A stretch of 64,000 nucleotides of DNA. Origin: Actinomycetota bacterium (GTDB lineage Bacteria > Actinomycetota > Actinomycetes > Streptosporangiales > Streptosporangiaceae). This document shows, piece after piece, positions 9,529 to 15,836 of the stretch. The translations under genes were made by a program, and so were the position numbers. Position 1 is the first letter of the stretch; each line of letters begins with the position of its first letter. The DNA lies in the NCBI GenBank assembly GCA_003168255.1, contig PMSU01000159.1:1-64000 (forward strand), read 5' to 3'. Under the pieces are notes generated by a model that did not search any database, was not told the origin of the DNA, and saw only the letters and a program-made list of their open reading frames with translations.

Positions 9529-10625
9529 GCGCCTCCGCCCCCCGGTCCGCGTCGCGGCCGGAGCGCGCAGTCCGGCCGGAGCGCTCGGTCCGGCCGGAGC
9601 GCGCAATCCGGCCGGAGCGCTCGGTCCAGCCGGAGCGCGCAGTCCGGGCGGAGCGCGCGGAACCCTTCCGGCTTGCCCGGCAGACGCTGCGGCCCAGCCG
9701 GCTGCGGCCCGGCAGCCGCGTCGCCGTGGTGGCGCCGAGTGGCCGCAACGATCCCGACCTGCTGGCCGAGGGCTGCCGCGTGCTGGCCGGCTGGGGCCTT
9801 GACGTCCAGGTAATGCCGCACGCGCTCGCTGCCCACCCCGATCTCCACTACCTTGCCGGGCCCGACGCCGACCGGGCCGCAGACCTCGAACAAGCCTGGC
9901 TTGACCCGGAGATCAAGGCCGTGCTGTGCGCCCGGGGCGGCTATGGCGCGCAGCGCATCACCGATCGGCTCGACTGGGCAGCGATGGCCGCGGTGCCGCC
10001 CAAGATCTTCGCCGGGTTCAGCGACATCACCGCGCTGCACGAGGCATTGTCCCTCCGGCTCGGCGTGGCGACCCTGCACGCGCCGAACGTCGCCGTCACT
10101 TCGTTCATTACGTTCCCCGAGGCGCAGCAGGGCCTGCGGCAGGCTCTCTTCGAGCCGGACTGCGCTGCCTCGCGAGTGCTCGCCTCCGACGGCGCGCAGT
10201 GGCTGGTGCCAGGCCGGGCTGCCGGGCTGATCGCTGGCGGCAATCTCAGCCTGCTTGCGGCCGGCCTGGGCACCGCGGATGGCAGGCAGGCCAGTCACTC
10301 CGGCTGTGGCTTCGCCGGCTGCATCCTGCTGCTCGAGGATGTGGGCGAGGATTGTTACCGGCTGGACCGGATGCTCACCCAGCTGCTGCGCTCCGGGGCG
10401 CTCGACGGAGTCGCCGGAATCGCGCTTGGCACGTGGGCCAATTGCGGATCGCCCGACACCATCCGTCGGGTGATGCGTGACAGGCTAGGCGGGCTTGGCG
10501 TGCCGGTGTCCTGGGACCTGGGCTTCGGTCATGCCGCGCCGCAGTCCACCGTCCCGCTCGGCGTGCCCGCCGAGCTTGACGCGGGCAAGGGCACGCTGAC
10601 CTTCCTCGAGCCTGCCGTGGCGTGA
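9525..10625 (+). CDS. S66 family LD-carboxypeptidase (LdcA-like)
   Basis: Muropeptide LD-carboxypeptidase homologue, 366 aa. The start is set at the ATG that overlaps the previous stop (ATGA). The catalytic Ser lies in FAGFSDITALHE, the Glu in LLLEDVGEDCYRLD and the His in LGFGHAAPQSTVPLG, all in family order; GGYGAQRI is also typical. Such enzymes remove the terminal D-Ala from tetrapeptides in peptidoglycan recycling. Before the catalytic domain is an unusual 40-residue extension made of about six RPERxx hexapeptides, encoded by an 18-bp tandem repeat. This is not part of the family fold and is probably disordered. It ends the five-gene run; DnaA-box-like motifs begin 8 bp after its stop. 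Confidence 0.9.
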   Translation: MSASAPRSASRPERAVRPERSVRPERAIRPERSVQPERAVRAERAEPFRLARQTLRPSRLRPGSRVAVVAPSGRNDPDLLAEGCRVLAGWGLDVQVMPHALAAHPDLHYLAGPDADRAADLEQAWLDPEIKAVLCARGGYGAQRITDRLDWAAMAAVPPKIFAGFSDITALHEALSLRLGVATLHAPNVAVTSFITFPEAQQGLRQALFEPDCAASRVLASDGAQWLVPGRAAGLIAGGNLSLLAAGLGTADGRQASHSGCGFAGCILLLEDVGEDCYRLDRMLTQLLRSGALDGVAGIALGTWANCGSPDTIRRVMRDRLGGLGVPVSWDLGFGHAAPQSTVPLGVPAELDAGKGTLTFLEPAVA

Positions 10626-10632
10626 CTGCACC

Positions 10633-10717
10633 TGTGGACGCGGCTGTGGACGAGCCGGTGGAAAATCTCTCGTCCCGGGGGATAACAGCGCGCGTCGTGT
10701 GGATGACATGTGGATAA
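10633..10717. promoter_or_regulatory. DnaA-box-like cluster, copy 1
   Basis: Five motifs in one orientation resemble the DnaA box in reverse (TGTGGAYAA): TGTGGACGC at 10633, TGTGGACGA at 10645, GGTGGAAAA at 10657, TGTGGATGA at 10698 and the perfect TGTGGATAA at 10709. The same arrangement over 85 bp recurs in copy 2. No dnaA or dnaN gene is nearby, so this is not an obvious chromosomal origin. Binding is not proven. Confidence 0.5.
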
Positions 10718-10936
10718 GCCGGAATTTTTAAGATTGCCGGGAGAAACCTCTTGCGCTGGCTTTCATGGCGCAGTAGAAATTCTCTTGTCGCCGGAAACGG
10801 GGACCGCGCCGGGGGAGACCCCGGCAACGCAGGAAGGATCGGGAAACCGGTACTTCAGGCGGGTTTCCGGCCCCGGAGATCGGTTGAGCAACGCAGGGCT
10901 TGCCGCGCAAGCAGCAGGTTAGTGCAGCGAAACCGG

Positions 10937-10979
10937 GTGAGGCCCCTCCATCTCATGCATGGAGGGGCCTCACTTTTTT
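10937..10979 (+). terminator. Rho-independent terminator of RNA unit 1
   Basis: A 15-bp perfect stem (GTGAGGCCCCTCCAT with its complement) around a 7-base loop is followed directly by TTTTTT. It is a textbook intrinsic terminator on the plus strand. Copy 2 has compensatory base changes in the lower stem. Confidence 0.85.
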
Positions 10980-11139
10980 GTGCCCGGGTTTAGCCGACCC
11001 AATCCCGCGGCCGTAAATACCTGGCAGACCAGCTACCGTTGACGGCGACGATGCGTCGAGAAATCTTAACTCTATGTGCTGGATAGATTGCGCCCAAGCG
11101 GCGTGACCTGGGCCATCTTAACGCGGCCCCGCTCACAGC

Positions 11140-11224
11140 TGTGGATATAGCTGTGGACGAGCCGGTGGAAAATCTCTCGTCCCGGGGGATAACAGCGTGC
11201 GTCGTGTGGATGACATGTGGATAA
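11140..11224. promoter_or_regulatory. DnaA-box-like cluster, copy 2
   Basis: The same 85-bp layout as copy 1: TGTGGATAT, TGTGGACGA, GGTGGAAAA, TGTGGATGA and TGTGGATAA, all in one direction. The spacing matches copy 1 exactly. Confidence 0.5.
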
Positions 11225-11443
11225 GCCGGAATTCTCCAGATTGTCGGCGGAGACCTCTTGCGCTGGCTTTCATGAGGCAGTAGAAATTGAGTTGTCGCCG
11301 GAAACGGGGACCGCGCCGGGGGAGACCCCGGCAACGCAGGAAGGATCGGGAAACCGGTACTTCAGGCGGGTTTCCGGCCCCGGCAGCCGGTTGAGCAGCG
11401 TATGGCGGTCGAGTAATCGGCAGGTCAGCGCGGCGAGGTCGGG

Positions 11444-11490
11444 GACGAGGCCCCTCCATCTCATGCATGGAGGGGCCTCGTCTTATTCAT
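11444..11490 (+). terminator. Terminator-like hairpin of RNA unit 2
   Basis: A 16-bp perfect stem (GACGAGGCCCCTCCAT and its complement) around CTCATGC is followed by a weaker T-rich tract (TTATTC). Compared with copy 1 a T-A pair in the lower stem is replaced by C-G, a compensatory change that keeps pairing. Confidence 0.7.
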
Positions 11491-11780
11491 GCCTGAGTTT
11501 AGCGCCAGCCAATCCCACCGGCGGGAATCCCCGGCGTAGCAACACGAACCAGCGCAGGTCATCGGCCGCCAGGCCCCAGCCGTGGCCTTCCTGTAGCACG
11601 CTGGGCTCGGACAGGGTCATGTCCGCGTTCGGGCAGGCGAGCAGCAGCGCCGAAGCCGGCCTGCCCTCCGCATGCAGCCTGACCGCGGCCAGCAATCTCT
11701 GCCACCCAGCGGGCCAGGTCCGCATCTGCCAGCCCTGCGAGGTCGGCATCGATCCCCTCGTCGGCAGGCATGTCAGCCAT
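11483..11780 (-). pseudogene. Frameshifted small hypothetical gene
   Basis: Read on the minus strand from an ATG at 11780, the protein begins MADMPADEGIDADLAGLADA and continues to about LARWVAE. From there the natural continuation is in another frame: QRLLAAVRLHAEGRPAS, then LLLACPNADMTLSEP and LAADDLRWFVLLRRGF, ending at 11483. The two parts read as one protein of about 95 aa broken by one indel near 11700. No family was recognised. Its 3' end overlaps the hairpin of RNA unit 2. Confidence 0.45.
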
Positions 11781-12086
11781 TGGAAGCAGTCGCCTGGAGG
11801 CTGCGGCGATGCGAGGTGGCGACGGCGTTCGCGGCGTGGCTGGGGGACAGGCGGCCGCCCGTGCCATTACTGCCTAGCTTTTGGAGTGCAGCCACCCTGT
11901 ATATGGGGCATGGTGGGCATATGATGCCGGATTGGTCGTGCTGCTCACTGATCGCTGCCGGGCGGGCCTGGGATCCCGCGCGCACCGATGACGCTGAGCT
12001 GGATCGCGGGGTCGGGCGGAATCGTCATGGACCGCTCTGCTGACCCCTGCGACGTCCGTCGAAACGAGTGAAGGAGCGGGATCCCG
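11781..12086. other. Intergenic region, nothing recognised
   Basis: This gap between the decayed minus-strand gene and the propeller gene shows no convincing reading frame, repeat or RNA gene. It probably carries the promoter of the following gene. The last bases contain GAAGGAGCGG, a fair ribosome-binding site for the start at 12087. Confidence 0.4.
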
Positions 12087-12693
12087 ATGCGCAGCGCGAG
12101 GCACTGGCCGGTTCGGTATCTGTGGCTGGCCGTCGTGGTCGGCGCGGTGGCGTCGCTACAGCCTCTCAGCGCTGTGGCCGATGCCCAAGGCAGCCCGGTG
12201 ATCACCACGTACCCCAATCCCGTCAGCCGCCCGGAGGGGATCACGGCTGGGCCAGACGGCGCCTTGTGGTTCACCAACCAGGGCACTAACTCGATCGGCC
12301 GCATCACCACCGCCGGCGTGATCACCACCTACACCGCGCCGAGCATCAGTTCCCCGGCCGAAATCACGGCAGGCCCAGACGGGAACCTGTGGTTCACCAA
12401 CTACGGCAACAACTCCATCGGCAGCATCAGCACCGCCGGCGTGGTCAGCAACTACACCGGTACCGGCATCAACGGACCGTCCGGGATCACGGCCGGCCCT
12501 GACGGGAAGCTGTGGTTCACCAACGACGGCAACGATTCCATCGGCAGCATCAGCACTACCGGCGCGGTCAGCAACTACACCGGTACCGGGATCAGCGGAT
12601 CCGGAGGGAATCACGGCGGGCTCCGACGGGGCCCTGTGGTTCACGAGCTACCGCAACGACACGATCGCGCAGATCACCACGCCGGGCGGGTAG
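12087..12693 (+). pseudogene. Streptogramin-lyase-like (Vgb) secreted beta-propeller, frameshifted
   Basis: The protein opens with a signal peptide (LWLAVVVGAVASLQP) and then has repeats of the Vgb/NHL type, each with GITAGPDGxLWFTNxGxxSIG. Three repeats are intact. The fourth breaks at about 12612: in the starting frame the text degenerates, but one base away it continues as GSDGALWFTSYRNDTIAQ and ends at a TAG at 12691-12693. Removing one A from GGGAATC restores the frame and gives about 201 aa. With only four blades it would be shorter than active seven-bladed Vgb enzymes, so drug lyase activity is unlikely. The indel could be a real mutation or a sequencing error. Confidence 0.7.
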
Positions 12694-12747
12694 CCCGGTC
12701 CGGATGGCGCCGGTTGCCAAGCGCACCGGTAGCGCCGGCTGGCATGC

Positions 12748-13878
12748 TTATCCAGCCGGGATGAGCTGGCCTTGCAGCGCGGGGGACTGGCCCATAGTGG
12801 CCATGGCGGAGATGGACGCTTGATCGCCGTTGACCTGGTAGTCGCAGTTGCCCACGTGGGTATTCCAGTACAGTGCCGCGGCGATCTCGGGCTGGTCAGC
12901 GACGTAAGTTTGCATCTGGGTGATGAAATCAGCCTGGACACCCGAGGGGATGTTGTCGCTGCCCCACTCGGATAGGAACACCGGCAGCCCGCCGTTGGCG
13001 GCTGCGAAGCTGATCAGCGGGTCGAATAGGCTGTCCGGGGTCACCGTGTCCGGTGCTCCGGTTTGATGCGCCGACCCGCAGCCGGAACTGTCGTAGCCAT
13101 CGGCGGCGACGATGTCCACTTCGCCGGGCCCTGGCCAGAACGAGCTGGCTCGCCAGTTCGTGTACGACGTGTGGATGAGGATAAATACCCAGTGCAGCCG
13201 TCCGCCGTCGTTCCAGTCCAGGTGGGCGGATGTGGCTAGCTGGTGGATGTGGTCCCAGGCCTGGATGAATTGCGCCGGGGAACCGAGCGGGCGGTGCGCA
13301 TCGTTGTCCGGCTCGTGCTCGAAGCTGAAGTAGATCGCGCCAAGGTTGTACTGGACCGCCGCTTGATTCACCGACTCGAGAAATGCGGTGATGGCTGTGT
13401 CCTCATCCCCGGCGGCGATGGAGGCGTAGCTGGCTCCGTTGCTGTCGAGGCTGACCAGCACCGTCCTGCCTCCCTTCATCAGCTTCGCGTACCGCTGGGC
13501 CGGGAACGTATCGCCGATGAAAAAGTAGAGCCGGACAATCGCCAGCGTGCGGCCCAGATTCGCCTCTTCCGAAACCAGCGGGTAGTTGCCGCCGAACAGG
13601 GCACCGCCGGTGATCCCGGACTGAGTCTCCTCGGCGGACTCACTTGCCGAGCTGACCCGGTCACGATCGCCGGACCCGCTGACGCTGACGCTGCCGCTGC
13701 CGCTGCCGCGGGGGCTGCTCGTGGAAGCGCTCGCTGGATGCAGTGCTGCCGTTTTTGCTGTCTGGCTCCCGCATCCGGTCAGCGCGATCAGGCTGGCCGT
13801 CGTGGCGAGCGCAACCAGGCCGGACATGGCGGCCATACGGCCACGCCCGGACCGAAGCTCGCGTGTGTGGTGGCTCAT
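12748..13878 (-). CDS. GH26-like glycoside hydrolase lipoprotein
   Basis: Predicted exported lipoprotein of about 376 aa. The start is set at ATG 13878 (MSHHTREL); the open frame runs further upstream to 13983 but that would overlap the divergent OsmC gene. A lipobox (ALTGC) follows a hydrophobic segment, then a Ser/Gly-rich linker with short dipeptide repeats. The catalytic domain (about 95-375) has the clan GH-A hallmarks: the acid/base Glu in SFEHEPDND and the nucleophile Glu in VFLSEWGSD. These fit the GH26 mannanase family and relatives, but substrate is not determined. It is divergent from OsmC. Confidence 0.7.
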   Translation of the reverse strand: MSHHTRELRSGRGRMAAMSGLVALATTASLIALTGCGSQTAKTAALHPASASTSSPRGSGSGSVSVSGSGDRDRVSSASESAEETQSGITGGALFGGNYPLVSEEANLGRTLAIVRLYFFIGDTFPAQRYAKLMKGGRTVLVSLDSNGASYASIAAGDEDTAITAFLESVNQAAVQYNLGAIYFSFEHEPDNDAHRPLGSPAQFIQAWDHIHQLATSAHLDWNDGGRLHWVFILIHTSYTNWRASSFWPGPGEVDIVAADGYDSSGCGSAHQTGAPDTVTPDSLFDPLISFAAANGGLPVFLSEWGSDNIPSGVQADFITQMQTYVADQPEIAAALYWNTHVGNCDYQVNGDQASISAMATMGQSPALQGQLIPAG

Positions 13879-13981
13879 AGCCCAAAGATAGACATTTTCG
13901 CGCGCGGCAAGCCAGATTCCGGGTGGTAACAGGGGGAAACTTGTTACGTAACTCCCACCAGTTGCGCCGGAAAGGGCGGTC

Positions 13982-14488
13982 ATGGACAGCGATACGCTGC
14001 GCGCCGCGCAGAAACCTCTGAAGGACGCCTACCGCGAGGATCCGCAGCGGGCGCTTGTCACCCTGACCGCGCATGGCCAGCTGGACGAGGAGAACATCAG
14101 CTGCTCGGTGGCCACCGGCAAGGCGCTGGCGGTCGCGGGCCTGCACCCGGCCACCGGCGGCGACGGCTCGCTTGCCTGTTCCGGCGACATGCTGCTTGAG
14201 GCGCTGGTCGCGTGCGCGGGCGTCACGCTGCGGGCGGTGGCGACGTCGTTGCAGATCCCGATCGCCGGGGGGACCGTGCACGCCGAAGGCGACCTGGATT
14301 TCCGCGGGACGCTGGCGGTGAGCAAGGACGCGCCGGTGGGGTTCACGGCCATCCGCCTTGGCTTCGAGCTCGACACCGACGCCAGCGCCGAGCAACTCGA
14401 AAAGCTGCTCGATCTGACGCGGCGATACTGCGTCGTCTACCAGTCACTGGTGAACCCGGTCGAGACCACGGCCACGCTCCGGTCCTAA
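13982..14488 (+). CDS. OsmC family peroxiredoxin-like protein
   Basis: Cytosolic thiol-dependent peroxidase homologue of 168 aa. The two conserved cysteines are present: the peroxidatic Cys in EALVACAGVTLRA and the second in LTRRYCVVYQSL. OsmC/Ohr proteins reduce organic hydroperoxides. It is divergently placed to the GH26-like gene and followed by a full copy of the dispersed repeat, which starts about 10 bp after the stop. No dedicated OhrR regulator is adjacent. Confidence 0.85.
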   Translation: MDSDTLRAAQKPLKDAYREDPQRALVTLTAHGQLDEENISCSVATGKALAVAGLHPATGGDGSLACSGDMLLEALVACAGVTLRAVATSLQIPIAGGTVHAEGDLDFRGTLAVSKDAPVGFTAIRLGFELDTDASAEQLEKLLDLTRRYCVVYQSLVNPVETTATLRS

Positions 14489-14489
14489 C

Positions 14490-14710
14490 GGCCCGCAGGC
14501 GCCTCCTTCCGCGTCGTTTCCAAGATCGATGTGGCGGAGCCCCCCACCGGTGGTAGGCCATGCCACATCGATCTTCGGCGGCGTTACGGAAGACGTTGCT
14601 CACGGGGTCGGTGGTGCTGGTGTGACGGGAGTAATCCGGTCGGCAGGGTCCGCGAGGCACCGTAAAATCGTCCGGATCAGGAAACGAAGGTTTATTCCAC
14701 GACGCGTCCT
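14490..14710. repeat. Dispersed repeat, full copy A (about 214 bp)
   Basis: The unit starts with GGCGCCTCCTTCCGC. It has a nested palindrome: outer arms GATCGATGTGGC / GCCACATCGATC enclose CCACCGGTGG. A conserved tail with GTGTGACGGGAGTAATCC follows and ends near ACGCGTCCT. Copy B near 34.3 kb matches over the whole length with scattered substitutions, mostly transitions. No coding frame is conserved. It sits 3' of the OsmC gene. Confidence 0.85.
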
Positions 14711-14813
14711 AAGCTGTCAACTTTCCACAAGCTTCGCCCTCGGAGTAGGAAAGACATACGTCCGAACGGACGGAAGTCGACCCCTCACTACCCTTAAACT
14801 GTCAACATTCCAC
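14711..14813. promoter_or_regulatory. Direct repeats upstream of DeoR regulator
   Basis: CTGTCAACTTTCCACA (near 14713) and CTGTCAACATTCCACA (near 14798) are nearly identical 16-base direct repeats about 84 bp apart in the leader of the DeoR gene. Between them is a palindrome GTCCGAACGGAC. They are candidate operators, possibly for self-regulation. Confidence 0.45.
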
Positions 14814-14902
14814 ATTGGTGGGCCGCAATAATCCACAGAGGCGGAAGGGGAGCTCGTGTCCGTTCGCGCCCGCGGGCCTGCTGACCGCCCTGGTGTCAGC
14901 CG

Positions 14903-15709
14903 GTGAGCAGGCAGCCGCCGGGGTTCGCGCTGCCGGAAGAGCGCAGGCTCCGGATCGCCGCTCAGCTCCGCAGGGATGCGCGGGTGCGCGTCGAGGATCT
15001 GGTGCGGCAATTCGGCGTGTCCGGCGAGACCATCCGGCGCGACCTACAGGTGCTCGAGGAACGCGGGATGGCGCAGCGCGTGTACGGCGGGGCGGTCTCC
15101 TATCGCGCACCCAACCTGCAACAGCCGGACGGCGCGTCACCAGTCATCCGGCTCGACCCTAAGCGTGCCATCGCGGCGGCGGCCGCCGCCCTGGTGGAAC
15201 CGTCGGACACGGTGATCATCGATACGGGCAGCACTGCCGCCGAGGTGGCCCGCGCGCTGCCTGCCTCTTTCGCCGGACGGGTGCTCTGTACCTCGGTGCA
15301 GACCGCCGCCGAGCTCGCCGCCAGGGACGGCATCGAGGTGCTGCTGTCGGGCGGCAGGCTCGGGCGCAAGGGCCTGTCCTGCTCCGGCCCGGCGGCCGAG
15401 CATTTCTTCCGGCAGTTCTTCGCCGACCGGGCCTTCCTCGCCGCGGACGGCGTGCATCCGCGGGCCGGCATCACCGGCGCGGATCTGCCGGACAACTCGG
15501 TCCGCCAGGTCATCCTCGGCCAGGCCAGGGAATGCTACGTGCTCGCCGACCACGCCAAACTGGGGATGACGGCGGTAGGCCGGATCTGTGACCTGCCGGT
15601 TCCCGCGGCGGTCATCACGGATTCACGCGCCGATCCGGAGACGGTCCGGGTGCTCGAGCAGGCGGGCGCCACGGTGCTCGTCGCCCCGCCAGCGACCGGC
15701 CTGGACTGA
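14903..15709 (+). CDS. DeoR/GlpR family transcriptional regulator
   Basis: Sugar-responsive repressor homologue, 268 aa, GTG start. The N-terminal winged helix (about 12-65) contains VEDLVRQFGVSGETIRRDL, the DeoR signature, and a DeoR C-terminal sensor domain follows with IDTGSTAAEVARAL and the DHAKLGMTAVG segment that binds a phosphorylated sugar. No metabolic operon is directly attached; the next gene downstream is the ABC exporter, 127 bp away. Its target is unknown. The leader holds direct repeats that may be its own operators. Confidence 0.88.
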   Translation: MSRQPPGFALPEERRLRIAAQLRRDARVRVEDLVRQFGVSGETIRRDLQVLEERGMAQRVYGGAVSYRAPNLQQPDGASPVIRLDPKRAIAAAAAALVEPSDTVIIDTGSTAAEVARALPASFAGRVLCTSVQTAAELAARDGIEVLLSGGRLGRKGLSCSGPAAEHFFRQFFADRAFLAADGVHPRAGITGADLPDNSVRQVILGQARECYVLADHAKLGMTAVGRICDLPVPAAVITDSRADPETVRVLEQAGATVLVAPPATGLD

Positions 15710-15819
15710 GTTCCAGGTTGGCCACGCAGCCCTGGCAGGCAGACCTGCGGGGACTGAATTTCTGGGCTAGATGTTGGCCGGCCCGGCAGCGTTCGGGGAA
15801 ATTTTCTGTCTCTGCCGAT

Positions 15820-15836
15820 GGTTAGCGTGTCTAACC
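15820..15836. promoter_or_regulatory. 17-bp inverted repeat abutting the ABC exporter start
   Basis: GGTTAG-CGTGT-CTAACC is a perfect 6-bp inverted repeat with a 5-base centre. It ends one base before the preferred ATG. No Shine-Dalgarno sequence precedes that ATG, so the transcript may be leaderless and the repeat may be an operator over the promoter or start. Confidence 0.5.

Larger units (their letters stand above)
10632..10979 (+). ncRNA. Tandem structured-RNA unit, copy 1
   Basis: First of two roughly 350-bp units spaced 507 bp apart. In order it holds DnaA-box-like motifs (10633-10717), a core at 10785-10876 identical base for base with copy 2, and an intrinsic terminator. In the core a 7-bp stem closes a GAGA tetraloop (10808-10825). 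GTTTCCGGC at 10863-10871 can pair either with GCCGGAAAC at 10790-10798 or, more locally, with GGAAACC near 10842-10848, giving two exclusive folds. No long or well-supported reading frame fits. No known RNA family was recognised. Transcription has not been shown; the plus direction is inferred from the T-tract after the hairpin. Confidence 0.55.
11139..11490 (+). ncRNA. Tandem structured-RNA unit, copy 2
   Basis: Second unit with the same order: DnaA-box-like motifs, a core at 11292-11383 that is identical to copy 1 over 92 bases, and a terminator hairpin. The segments between these blocks differ from copy 1 (for example the bases just before the core and the 60 bases between core and hairpin). 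Retention of the core, box spacing and hairpin while spacers diverge suggests selection on those parts. The end overlaps the 3' end of a decayed minus-strand gene. Confidence 0.55.

Noticed and set aside
10785-10876. Known riboswitch (c-di-AMP ydaO, c-di-GMP, cobalamin, SAM)
   Set aside because: The core lacks the conserved consensus strings I would expect for these classes, and no regulated gene follows directly.
10632-11490. Chromosomal origin of replication
   Set aside because: DnaA-box-like motifs are present, but dnaA and dnaN are absent, and the boxes are few and all in one orientation.
11217-11924. Plus-strand protein of 235 codons through RNA unit 2
   Set aside because: It reads through the RNA core and the terminator hairpin, has no ribosome site and no recognisable domain; the matching frame in copy 1 is much shorter.
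12087-12693. Streptogramin resistance gene
   Set aside because: Too few propeller blades, a frameshift and a signal peptide; cytosolic Vgb lyases are about 290 aa with seven blades.
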